From Epilithonimonas sp042695135 (GTDB lineage Bacteria > Bacteroidota > Bacteroidia > Flavobacteriales > Weeksellaceae), in contig NZ_CP170547.1 in the NCBI RefSeq assembly GCF_042695135.1, positions 3,286,001 to 3,350,000 on the forward strand: a stretch of DNA of 64,000 bases. Reading direction: 5' to 3'. Shown piece by piece: positions 9,083 through 16,731 of the stretch (the first letter of the stretch is position 1; every line of letters starts with the position of its first letter). A program made the translations under genes and the position numbers. The notes under the pieces are model-generated. The model worked only from the letters and a program-made list of their open reading frames with translations, was not told the DNA's origin and did not search any database.

Positions 9083-9117
9083 AAAGTGGAAGTTGCAAAT
9101 TTGCAGTTTCCACTTTT
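9083..9117 (+). terminator. Hairpin downstream of the siderophore receptor
   Basis: AAAGTGGAA at 9083-9091 pairs with TTCCACTTT at 9108-9116; the loop contains a second small dyad (TTGCAAATTTGCA). A T-run closes the stem. It may attenuate rather than block read-through into the PepSY gene, which starts at 9144. Confidence 0.6.
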
Positions 9118-9143
9118 AAAATATAAATAAGCCAACTGTTACT

Positions 9144-9659
9144 ATGGACAAAATAAAGAATACCAGAAGTTTTATGAGAATCGTTCACCGCTATTTGGGC
9201 TATTTCCTTGCAGGAATAATGGTAGTCTATTCTGTAAGCGGAATTCTGCTGATCTACAGAGATACCGATTTTCTGAAAAAAGAAAAGAAATACGAGAAAA
9301 AATTCGAGTCCAATCTGAATGAGAAAAAACTCGGGAAAGAAATAAAAATAAAAGGTTTTGAGGTTGATAAAACAGAAGGTGATGTGATGTACTTCAAACA
9401 GGGCACTTATAATATCAAAACCGGTGAAGCAAAATACAGCAAAAAAGAATTGCCATTCGTACTGGATAAAATGACAAAACTCCATAAGTCTCAGTCCAAA
9501 GACTCCCTATCCCCACTCAATACATTTTTTGGAATTTCATTATTTTTCTTTGTCTTATCAAGTTTTTGGATGTTTCCTCCAAAGTCTAAAGTATTTAAAC
9601 GCGGAATCATTTTTACAGCAATTGGAATTATAATAGCTATTATTTTAGTCCTTATTTAA
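9144..9659 (+). CDS. PepSY-associated transmembrane protein (short form)
   Basis: 171 residues. TM1 lies at about 13-38 (VHRYLGYFLAGIMVVYSVSGILLIY). A soluble Lys/Glu-rich PepSY-like segment follows, then two C-terminal membrane helices (about 127-142 and 150-171). The RxxHRYLGY...SGI motif is characteristic of the PepSY_TM family, whose larger members act as ferric-siderophore or periplasmic iron reductases. This version is much shorter than the four-helix form and keeps only one histidine at the first helix. Its place right behind a siderophore receptor supports a role in iron handling. That function is inferred, not shown. Confidence 0.65.
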   Translation: MDKIKNTRSFMRIVHRYLGYFLAGIMVVYSVSGILLIYRDTDFLKKEKKYEKKFESNLNEKKLGKEIKIKGFEVDKTEGDVMYFKQGTYNIKTGEAKYSKKELPFVLDKMTKLHKSQSKDSLSPLNTFFGISLFFFVLSSFWMFPPKSKVFKRGIIFTAIGIIIAIILVLI

Positions 9660-9705
9660 AATAACAAACGAATAAATTATTGAAGATAATTTATGAATTA
9701 AAAAC

Positions 9706-9739
9706 AAAAGCCTGTAATACATTCATATTACAGGCTTTT
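9706..9739. terminator. Perfect 14-bp stem bidirectional terminator
   Basis: 9706-9719 pairs exactly with 9726-9739 (AAAAGCCTGTAATA arms), with a 6-nt loop and T-runs on both strands. It lies between the convergent PepSY gene and the sulfate-assimilation operon and can serve both. Confidence 0.85.
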
Positions 9740-9752
9740 ATCTGATATCGAA

Positions 9753-11045
9753 TTAAATTAAATGCAAAGTCTTGAGTAAAACGTTCAGACTCCAGATAAT
9801 TACAATTGATCCGACTCCTATAAACATCACTTTTAGTGGTAGTTTACCTGCTAGTCTCGCGGCAATTGGAGCTGCGAGAACGCCTCCAAGAATCAATCCT
9901 GCTATTAGTTGCCAATGACTGATTCCGATAACTGAAAAGAAAGTTAAAGCACTGGCAAAGGTTACAAAAAACTCCGTCAAACTTACTGTTCCGATGACGT
10001 AACGTGGTGTTTTTCCTTTCGAAATCAAGGTTGAAGTTACCAATGGTCCCCAACCGCCTCCGCCAAAGGAATCCAGAAATCCGCCAGCGCCAGCAAGCCA
10101 GCCTACTCTTTTGGTTTTTTTACGGATTTTATTCTTTTTGAAGGCATTCAACAAAATCCTTATTCCGAGGATAAAAGTATAAAGAGCCAGGATCGGTTTG
10201 ATGACCCCGGCATATTTTTCACCTAAATAGGATAACATCAATGCGCCTAAAATTGCACCCAAAACACCCGGAATTAATATATTTTTGAATAATTTCTTAT
10301 TGATATTCCCAAATTTGTAATGGCTGAAGCCAGAAGCACCGCTGGAAAACATCTCTGCTGTGTGGATACTGCTGCTAATTGCCGGCAACGGAATCCCGAT
10401 GTACAAAAGTGCGGCCGTGCAAGTTACGCCATATCCCATTCCCAAAGCGCCGTCTATAAGCTGCGCTAAAAATCCGACTAGGAATAGCCAGAAAAACCTT
10501 TCATCGGTATTGTAATTCAGGTATTGATAAGCCACTTTCAAATCTTTGAAACCAATGTAAAATGAGAGAATATTTCCTATTAAAAGAATGACAAAAGCCA
10601 AAAAGAAAACGGTTGCAGTTTTTCGCCATTTTTTCTCATTATTAATTGGGAAAAGTGTTTTTTTATCCGCCTGATCTACATCCGCCTGAAAAATGAAATC
10701 ATTTTCCGATGGATTATTGGGAGCGTAATACAGATTTTTATGATCTTTTAATTTTGAAATGATTAATTGGTCTTGCAGAGAATCCTCGGTTGCGACAATG
10801 AAAAGATCGGCAATTTCCAAATACTCGTCTTTGAAATCATCGTTAATAATTTTTATTGATGTATTCTCCAACAGTAAGTTTTTGATATCGTCTGAAAGTC
10901 TTTTTGCAAGAACAGTAATATCGGCATCCGGAATATTCTGCATCATATCATTGAGCTGTTCCGAAGCGAGTTTCCCACCTCCAACAATCAGGATTTTGTT
11001 GGTGGATGCATTGATAAAAATTGGAAGTGAGATTTTAGTTTTCAA
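9753..11045 (-). CDS. Fusion: siroheme-synthase-like NAD-binding domain + TauE/SafE permease
   Basis: 430 residues in two parts. Residues 1-125 are a Rossmann-type domain of the Met8/CysG N-terminal kind: the opening SLPIFINASTNKILIVGGGKLA matches the siroheme synthase pattern 'LPIFl-l....LVVGGG.VA', and IADLFIVATEDSLQDQLI is the matching second motif. In siroheme synthase this domain oxidises precorrin-2 and chelates iron. From about 145 to the end is a TauE/SafE family membrane protein with roughly eight helices (including LAQLIDGALGMGYGV and GGFLDSFGGGGWGPLVTS, the two inverted repeats of the family), likely moving sulfite, sulfate or a sulfonate. It is the last gene of the cysH-cysD-cysN run, 15 bp after cysN. 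This suits a link between siroheme supply for sulfite reductase and sulfur-anion transport. Confidence 0.8.
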   Translation of the reverse strand: MKTKISLPIFINASTNKILIVGGGKLASEQLNDMMQNIPDADITVLAKRLSDDIKNLLLENTSIKIINDDFKDEYLEIADLFIVATEDSLQDQLIISKLKDHKNLYYAPNNPSENDFIFQADVDQADKKTLFPINNEKKWRKTATVFFLAFVILLIGNILSFYIGFKDLKVAYQYLNYNTDERFFWLFLVGFLAQLIDGALGMGYGVTCTAALLYIGIPLPAISSSIHTAEMFSSGASGFSHYKFGNINKKLFKNILIPGVLGAILGALMLSYLGEKYAGVIKPILALYTFILGIRILLNAFKKNKIRKKTKRVGWLAGAGGFLDSFGGGGWGPLVTSTLISKGKTPRYVIGTVSLTEFFVTFASALTFFSVIGISHWQLIAGLILGGVLAAPIAARLAGKLPLKVMFIGVGSIVIIWSLNVLLKTLHLI

Positions 11046-11060
11046 AATTATTAATTTTAA

Positions 11061-12299
11061 TTATTGAATCAATCCTGCGCCCACAGTTACAAAACTTGTC
11101 TCATCGATAAAGATGATTCCGCCGTTTGAAGCCAGATCTTTGTAAGAATCATAAGCGAATGGTTTGGCAGTTTTCAGTTTGAGTTTTACTATTTCGTTGA
11201 GTGAAACCTGTTCCACTTCGTGTTTTTCTAATGAATTAACATCCAATTTGTACTCGATGTCTTTGATGACGGCTTTGGTTTGCATTGTATTGTTTTGAAT
11301 CAAATATTTGCTGCCCGATTTCAAAGGTTTTTCGCCCATCCAACAAACAAGAACTTCCAATTCCTGCTCGAGTTTCGGGAGATCATTTGATTTTACAATT
11401 AAATCTCCACGGCTGATATCAACATCATCTTCCAAATGTAAAACAACGCTTTGAGGTGCAAAAGCTTCTTCAACTTGTTTCTGATCCACTTCTATTGCAG
11501 AAATTTTACTTTCTGTCCCGGACGGTAAAATAGTCACTGCGTCTCCGACTTTGTAAATTCCGCTGGTGATTTTACCTGCATAACCGCGGTAATCATGGTA
11601 TTCTTCTGACTGCGGACGAATCACATACTGAACAGGAAATCTCGCTTTATCAAGATTGATTGTATTTTCAAGCTCAATTGTTTCAAGATGATCTAATAAA
11701 GTTTTCCCCTGATACCAATCTAATTTCTCGGATCTGTCTACAATATTGTCGCCATCCAAAGCACTTATCGGAATATAAACGACATTATTAAGAGACAACT
11801 GATCTGCTATTTTTGAATATTCATCCTTGATATTATTGAAGATTTCTTCGGAATAATTGACAAGGTCCAGCTTATTAATTGCTACAACAACATTCGGGAT
11901 ATTGAGTAAAGATGCAATAATGGAATGTCGTCTGGTTTGTTCAATAATACCATTTCTCGCATCAATTAAAATGATAATTAAAGCAGCATTGCTGGCTCCG
12001 GTGATCATATTTCTGGTGTATTGAACGTGACCCGGCGCATCTGCAATGATAAATTTGCGTTTCGGAGTTGAGAAATATTTGTAGGCTACATCTATGGTAA
12101 TTCCCTGCTCTCTTTCCGCGCGCAAGCCGTCTGTCAACAAAGCCAGATCCAATTCGCCATCGTTCTTGAATTTGCTGGCACGTTCTACTGCTTCCAGCTG
12201 ATCGATAAGGATGTTTTTGCTATCGTATAATAATCTGCCGATTAGTGTGCTTTTTCCGTCATCTACGCTTCCTGCAGTTATAAATCTTAATATGTCCAT
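11061..12299 (-). CDS. cysN: Sulfate adenylyltransferase subunit 1 (GTPase)
   Basis: 412 residues, an EF-Tu-like GTPase that drives APS formation by CysD. G1 is GSVDDGKSTLIGRLL, the switch region REQGITIDVAYKYF, G3 DAPGHVQYTRNM, G4 NKLDLV and G5 SALDGDN. After the G domain come beta-barrel domains II and III (PVQYVIRPQSEEYHDYRGYAG and onwards). There is no fused APS kinase domain, so sulfate goes to APS only, in agreement with the CysH type next door. It lies downstream of cysD but separated by about 330 bp of repeat-like DNA, then continues into the TauE fusion gene. Confidence 0.93.
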   Translation of the reverse strand: MDILRFITAGSVDDGKSTLIGRLLYDSKNILIDQLEAVERASKFKNDGELDLALLTDGLRAEREQGITIDVAYKYFSTPKRKFIIADAPGHVQYTRNMITGASNAALIIILIDARNGIIEQTRRHSIIASLLNIPNVVVAINKLDLVNYSEEIFNNIKDEYSKIADQLSLNNVVYIPISALDGDNIVDRSEKLDWYQGKTLLDHLETIELENTINLDKARFPVQYVIRPQSEEYHDYRGYAGKITSGIYKVGDAVTILPSGTESKISAIEVDQKQVEEAFAPQSVVLHLEDDVDISRGDLIVKSNDLPKLEQELEVLVCWMGEKPLKSGSKYLIQNNTMQTKAVIKDIEYKLDVNSLEKHEVEQVSLNEIVKLKLKTAKPFAYDSYKDLASNGGIIFIDETSFVTVGAGLIQ

Positions 12300-12323
12300 A
12301 TTTTGTTGTCAGTTGTTGGTTTA

Positions 12324-12412
12324 ATTGCTAAGTTTTTGAACGCAAAGATCCGCAAAGATTTTTGGAAAGCTAATCGTTTTAAGGTTCACAAAGGCGTAAA
12401 ACTCATCAAAGA
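12324..12412. repeat. Degenerate dispersed repeat (CGCAAAG-type)
   Basis: The stretch has the imperfectly repeated words AACGCAAAGATCCGCAAAG and TTCACAAAGGCG, which in Flavobacteriia genomes commonly occur as dispersed intergenic repeats. It is part of the 334-bp non-coding gap between cysD and cysN. I see no gene here; short open frames across it have no recognisable protein features. Confidence 0.4.
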
Positions 12413-12477
12413 AATTCATAATTGTGATATTGCCTCTAAACAAAAGTTCAATTTATACTTTTATAGAGAATTGCTCA

Positions 12478-12592
12478 ATAGCCCTGATGGGAACGGCATC
12501 CTTTTTTGTTTTTTTGTACTTAATGCAAATCAGAAATACAAGCGTTGTAAAAAACAAAAAAGATACAGTGGACAGCAGGTTCCTGGCTCCTA
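12478..12592 (+). ncRNA. Flavo-1-like structured RNA element, copy 1 (between cysD and cysN)
   Basis: Nested pairings are visible. AGCC (12480-12483) pairs with GGCT (12585-12588), GGAAC (12490-12494) with GTTCC (12579-12583), and a perfect 14-bp stem joins 12501-12514 to 12549-12562. Conserved words GCCCTGATGGGAACGGCATCC and AAAAGATACAGTGGACAGCAGG recur in intergenic regions of many Flavobacteriia and match my memory of the Flavo-1 RNA motif. Strand is assigned by that consensus and is uncertain, because the surrounding cys operon is on the other strand. Two more copies occur at 34120 and 53902. Confidence 0.5.
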
Positions 12593-12633
12593 AATTTTCA
12601 GAGATCCTTCTACAATCTCAGGATGACGAAAAA

Positions 12634-13542
12634 TTAAAAATAGCCTGCTTTTTTGCGATCTTCCATTGCTGCTTCGGAGGTTCTGTCATCTATCCTGGTT
12701 TCGCCTCTTTCGCTGGTTTTTGTAGTAATAATTTCCGCAATTACTTCCTCAAGGTTTGCAGCATTTGATAAAACTGCTGCAGTACAGGTCATATCGCCAA
12801 CGGTTCTGTAACGCACTTTTTCTGTGGTCACAACATCATTTTCGTCCAGATTGACGAACTCGTTCATTGCAATGAATTGGTCATCCAGGTTGAGAACTTC
12901 TCTGTCGTGCGCAAAATAAATGGAAGGCAGCTGGATATTTTCTTTCAGAATGTAATTCCAAACGTCCAGTTCTGTCCAATTGCTGATCGGGAAAGCTCTT
13001 ACTTGTTCGCCTTTATGGATTTTTCCGTTGTAGGTATTCCAAAGTTCGGGGCGTTGAAGTTTTGGATCCCATTGCCCGAACTCATCTCGAACGGAAAAAA
13101 TTCTTTCTTTTGCCCTGGCTTTTTCTTCGTCGCGTCTTCCGCCGCCGATGCAGCAGTCGAATTCGAATTCTTCCACAGTGTCCAAAAGTGTGAAAGTCTG
13201 CAAGGCATTTCTGCTTGGTAATTTTCCTTTCGGTTCCGTTAAGCCTTTTTCTTTGATGGTATCTTCTACTTTTCTGACGATCAGTTTTTCTCCGATTTCA
13301 TTTGCTAATTGATCACGATATTCCAAAACTTCGGGAAAATTATGACCAGTATCGATGTGAACTAACGGAAACGGAAATTTGCCGGGACGAAAAGCTTTCA
13401 AAGCCAGATGAACCAGCGTAATACTGTCTTTTCCTCCACTGAAAAGCAAAGCCGGACGCTCGAACTGACCCGCAACTTCTCTGAAAATATGAATGGCTTC
13501 GGACTCTAACTGCTCGAGGTGATCCAAATGGTATTTTGACAT
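12634..13542 (-). CDS. cysD: Sulfate adenylyltransferase subunit 2
   Basis: 302 residues, the catalytic ATP sulfurylase subunit joining sulfate to ATP to give APS. The PP-loop LLFSGGKDS is at about 32-40. Further family blocks are FPLVHIDTGHNFPEVLEYRD, GGGRRDEEKARAKERIFSVRDEFGQWDPK and PISNWTELDVWNYI. The C-terminal RYRTVGDMTCT...TERGETRIDDRTSEAAMEDRKKAGYF block is complete and close to the E. coli length. It is preceded by cysH with an 18-bp gap, and cysN follows after a non-coding spacer. Confidence 0.95.
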   Translation of the reverse strand: MSKYHLDHLEQLESEAIHIFREVAGQFERPALLFSGGKDSITLVHLALKAFRPGKFPFPLVHIDTGHNFPEVLEYRDQLANEIGEKLIVRKVEDTIKEKGLTEPKGKLPSRNALQTFTLLDTVEEFEFDCCIGGGRRDEEKARAKERIFSVRDEFGQWDPKLQRPELWNTYNGKIHKGEQVRAFPISNWTELDVWNYILKENIQLPSIYFAHDREVLNLDDQFIAMNEFVNLDENDVVTTEKVRYRTVGDMTCTAAVLSNAANLEEVIAEIITTKTSERGETRIDDRTSEAAMEDRKKAGYF

Positions 13543-13560
13543 TTTACTTTTATTAATTGT

Positions 13561-14277
13561 TTATTTGTGAACATGGAGTCCACATTCTTTTTTGCTGGCA
13601 TCTTCCCACCACCAGCGACCGGCACGGAAATCTTCTCCCGGCTGAATTGCCCGTGTACAAGGTGCGCAGCCAATACTCACGAAGCCTTTGTCGTGCAAAA
13701 TATTATAAGGAATTTGTTTTTCTTTGATGTAATTTTTGACTTCTTCTGTTGTCCAGAATAACAACGGGTGAAATTTTATAACCTGGTTGGACTCATCCCA
13801 TTCCAGCTGCTGAATATTTTCACGATCCGGTGAATGTTCTGCTCTCAGACCTGTAATCCATACTTTGTTTCCTTTCAGAGCGCGTTTCAGAGGATTGACT
13901 TTTCTGATTCCACAACAAGCCTTCCTGTTATCCACGGACGTATAAAATGAATCCGGACCTTTTTCCTGTATGAACGGTTCCAGTTCTTCCTGATTTGGGT
14001 AATAAGCTTTGATTGAAACTTTATATTTTGACTTGGTTAAAGTCCAGGTATTGTAAGTGTCTTCAAAAAGACGACCTGTATCTAAAGTGAAAATTTTGAT
14101 TCCCGAATGATTTTTTAAGATATCGGTAATGACCTGATCTTCCATACTGAAACTTGTGGAAAAACAGACCTCTGCGGGAAATAAATCTGTGAGTCTGCCG
14201 ATAGTATCTTCGCCAGATCTATCCAGAATATTTTCTTCAAGCAGTTTTTGAAAGGTTGATTTTAAATCCTCATTCAT
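13561..14277 (-). CDS. cysH: Assimilatory APS/PAPS reductase, Fe-S type
   Basis: 238 residues from the ATG at 14277; the longer frame to 14301 would need a TTG that overlaps the promoter. It reduces adenylyl sulfate to sulfite with thioredoxin. Signatures: FSTSFSMEDQVI (PP-loop-like), LDTGRLFEDTYN, Cys121-Cys122 (RKACCGIRK) and Cys204/Cys207 (GCAPCTR) as [4Fe-4S] ligands, and the catalytic Cys232 in the terminal ECGLH. The two Cys pairs indicate APS rather than PAPS as substrate, which fits the lack of an APS kinase gene here. First gene of the cysH-cysD-cysN-TauE series. Confidence 0.93.
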   Translation of the reverse strand: MNEDLKSTFQKLLEENILDRSGEDTIGRLTDLFPAEVCFSTSFSMEDQVITDILKNHSGIKIFTLDTGRLFEDTYNTWTLTKSKYKVSIKAYYPNQEELEPFIQEKGPDSFYTSVDNRKACCGIRKVNPLKRALKGNKVWITGLRAEHSPDRENIQQLEWDESNQVIKFHPLLFWTTEEVKNYIKEKQIPYNILHDKGFVSIGCAPCTRAIQPGEDFRAGRWWWEDASKKECGLHVHK

Positions 14278-14298
14278 ATTTTTAATCGTTGCTGTCTG

Positions 14299-14330
14299 CA
14301 AAGTTAATGATTCAAAGATATCTTACCAAA
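14299..14330 (-). promoter_or_regulatory. Promoter of the sulfate-assimilation operon
   Basis: On the minus strand TTTG (14330-14327), a 20-bp spacer and TAACTTTG (14306-14299) fit the Bacteroidota consensus; a second -7-like TATCTTTG lies inside the spacer. Transcription should start near 14293, about 16 nt before the cysH ATG. Confidence 0.6.
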
Positions 14331-14357
14331 TTAGTATAATATGAAAATCAAAAGATA

Positions 14358-15389
14358 TTAATAAAATCTTTTGACATCGATCTCAGGATCAAGGTCAATT
14401 TGGTTTTCCAGATAATCAAACATTACTTTGGAAAAATAAGTTCCGTTCAAAACGCCTCTTGCACCAAGACCATTGAAAATTTTCAAATTATGAAATTCCG
14501 GATGTGATCCTAAAATTGGTCTCCTGTCATCCACCGTCGCCCGGAAAGCAGTTTTGATTTTTGTAATAGAATAATTTCCTTTATAAAAAGCCTTTAGCCC
14601 AGTTTCCAATTCTTCTATGAATTCGGGATCGATTTCTTCAGTTCTGTCAAATCGGTCATAAGTACCTCCATAATAAAACCGATTGTCTGAAAGAGAAAAC
14701 AGGAAATGCTTTTTTTTGATAATAAATGGATCTAAAGCCTGTTCAATTTTAACTTCTAAACAATGCCCTTTGTTTGGTAAAACAGGAATTGTATTAAAAT
14801 AAGGATTGTCTTTTGTATGAATTCCTTCACAAAAAACAATGCCTTTAAATTTGAAATTTTTATAAATGGAATTTTCTATGTCAATGGAATTATGATCGAA
14901 AGATTCGTTGATCAGGTTTCCTGTAGTATCAAAATGATCAAACATATCTTTAAAAAAATTCTCAACATCTATTCTACATGAATTTTTTACAATCCCTGAC
15001 TCAAGAGGATTTTCGACTCCATTTAAATTAATAAAATCATTGTCTAAAAACGGTTCAAGATCTTCTTTTAGAGAATTTTTACGCCATTGAACTTTCTCAG
15101 CTTTATCGTGAAAAATCCTGGCGACAGGTTCGTTTATAATGTAATTATTTCCGGTGTAAGTTTCGATATCAGAAAAGATAGTTTCCAGATAATCCATCTG
15201 TTCTTTGGATTTCCAAAACGTGCTGAACCTTTTCAAAATAACCGGATTACAAACTCCCGCAGAAATATGCGAACCAGAAATCTGCTGACCGTTGAACAAA
15301 ACAAAAGATTTGTTATTCTTCTGTAAATGATGCGCAAGAAAAAAACCTGCAAATCCTCCTCCAACAATGATATAATCTATCTGATCCAT
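14358..15389 (-). CDS. FAD-dependent oxidoreductase (DAO family)
   Basis: 343 residues. An N-terminal FAD-binding Rossmann motif IIVGGGFAGFFLAHHL (about 7-22) is followed by an insertion of DAO/glycine-oxidase type. The C-terminal block KTAFRATVDDRRPILGSHP ... NLKIFNGLGARGVLNGTYFSKVM is the usual second FAD-contacting part of this family. No membrane segment or signal is present, so it acts in the cytosol, probably on an amine. Substrate is unknown. A gene of this type next to gldN is, as I recall, a recurring arrangement in Flavobacteriia; no role in secretion has been shown. A terminator separates it from gldN. Confidence 0.75.
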   Translation of the reverse strand: MDQIDYIIVGGGFAGFFLAHHLQKNNKSFVLFNGQQISGSHISAGVCNPVILKRFSTFWKSKEQMDYLETIFSDIETYTGNNYIINEPVARIFHDKAEKVQWRKNSLKEDLEPFLDNDFINLNGVENPLESGIVKNSCRIDVENFFKDMFDHFDTTGNLINESFDHNSIDIENSIYKNFKFKGIVFCEGIHTKDNPYFNTIPVLPNKGHCLEVKIEQALDPFIIKKKHFLFSLSDNRFYYGGTYDRFDRTEEIDPEFIEELETGLKAFYKGNYSITKIKTAFRATVDDRRPILGSHPEFHNLKIFNGLGARGVLNGTYFSKVMFDYLENQIDLDPEIDVKRFY

Positions 15390-15395
15390 GAAAAT

Positions 15396-15426
15396 AAAAA
15401 ACCTGAGTAAAGATACTCAGGTTTTT
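15396..15426. terminator. Terminator after the gldKLMN operon
   Basis: AAAACCTGAGTA pairs with TACTCAGGTTTT (15396-15409 with 15414-15426), loop AAGA, A/T runs on both sides. It lies between the gldN stop and the FAD oxidoreductase start on the same strand. Confidence 0.8.
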
Positions 15427-15447
15427 CTATTTGCAATATGAGAAATA

Positions 15448-16683
15448 TTAGTAATTCCACAAATCATTTTCCATTTGAAGAATCTGTGCTTTGATTCTGT
15501 CACTCTCATCTAATTGTCCGTCTGCATCGTTAGGGATGTACTCGTCGATTACTCCACTTCCACCTCTTCCAAGACCATTATCAGATTTATAAATTACAGA
15601 TGAAAATCTTCTTGCATTAAGGACATCGTCATAACTAATATCAGAACTAGAATTTTTAGCATTGAATATATAGTTAGTCGTCAAAACCTGTCTTGCATCC
15701 GGATAATAGATCCAGAAAAGATCAATTAGATCTTCGGCACCACCACCTAAATTATCAACTGGCTGACCAGCTTCTGCTAAAGCCTGTGCCTGAGATGCTC
15801 TAAGTTTTGCAGCATTAGGATCTTCTCCCATTGCAGCTATACCAAGTAGTCTGTATCTAAGCTGAGTATCTCTTTTATCGACATACCACATACCCATCAA
15901 CTTAAGTGCTTTTACTTTTTCTGTACCAGTTACAATCTTATCAACATTTGAAGAAATATCATTTCTGTTGATTTTGTACCAGCTTCCATCCAATTTTACA
16001 AGAACGGTACCAGGCGCAATGTTTACAGCTTTTGGCGCAGCTTTTTTAGCTGCTTTTTTCTTCTTACCTTTTTTGGTTGTAGTTGTTGCTTCTTCTGCAG
16101 GAGCTTCTTCTGTTACGGGACTAGATCCGTCATTATACAAAAGTACATCTTCTAATCTGGAACCATAAAATGATTTGATAGAACTGATATCCGCATCTGT
16201 AGAATTGATAGCAGAAGTAAAATACTTCTTAAGGTTATTTGCAGACGCTTCTTCTATCTTGTTTTCATTCAAAGTCTGAGAAAAGTAATCAGCCACCTGA
16301 ACTGCAGATGTTGCAGAAACAATTTGTTCCGGAGTAAGCCTTGTTGTAAAATCATCACCTTGATAGACTTCCTTTATTTTGCCATTATTCACAGCATCTA
16401 AAAGAACCTGATAAAGTGATTTATTTTGCGAGACCAGTCCATCTGCATTATGGTAAAAAGGTTGATTGATTTTGTCATTCATATCAATAATTTCCCAAAC
16501 AACCATGCTTCTTAAGATGTCTTTATCTTCGATAAAGCTGTACTTAAGAGGTTTTCCTATACTGTCTTTTTTAACTTCACGCTCTTCTCTGAATGTTTGG
16601 GGAGAGCTAGCATTAAGAATGCTATTCTGACCAAAAACCATTGTTGAGGAAAGACAAATTAAACTATATATAATCTTTTTCAT
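15448..16683 (-). CDS. gldN: Type IX secretion component GldN (PorN) with extra low-complexity segments
   Basis: 411 residues with signal peptide (MKKIIYSLICLSSTMVFGQ). GldN forms the periplasmic ring with GldK that couples the GldLM motor to the outer-membrane translocon. Family features are KDILRSMVVWEIIDMNDKINQPFY near the start, MWYVDKRDTQLRYRLLGIA and LFWIYYPDARQVL. It is longer than GldN homologues as I remember them, because of a Glu/Ala/Thr then Lys/Ala-rich insert (about residues 188-219: EEAPAEEATTTTKKGKKKK and following) and a second loop near AAMGEDPNAAKLRASQ. Last gene of gldK-L-M-N. Confidence 0.9.
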   Translation of the reverse strand: MKKIIYSLICLSSTMVFGQNSILNASSPQTFREEREVKKDSIGKPLKYSFIEDKDILRSMVVWEIIDMNDKINQPFYHNADGLVSQNKSLYQVLLDAVNNGKIKEVYQGDDFTTRLTPEQIVSATSAVQVADYFSQTLNENKIEEASANNLKKYFTSAINSTDADISSIKSFYGSRLEDVLLYNDGSSPVTEEAPAEEATTTTKKGKKKKAAKKAAPKAVNIAPGTVLVKLDGSWYKINRNDISSNVDKIVTGTEKVKALKLMGMWYVDKRDTQLRYRLLGIAAMGEDPNAAKLRASQAQALAEAGQPVDNLGGGAEDLIDLFWIYYPDARQVLTTNYIFNAKNSSSDISYDDVLNARRFSSVIYKSDNGLGRGGSGVIDEYIPNDADGQLDESDRIKAQILQMENDLWNY

Positions 16684-16731
16684 AATAAATATTGAATAGT
16701 AAAAAAATCAATCAAACTTTTTATAGTTCTA

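Noticed and set aside
12303..12768. Two overlapping open frames in the cysD-cysN gap
   Set aside because: They run through repeats, the RNA-like stem and into cysD antisense; composition is not protein-like.
13561..14301. Longer start of cysH at 14301 (TTG)
   Set aside because: The TTG is within the -7 box; the ATG at 14277 fits the family and leader.
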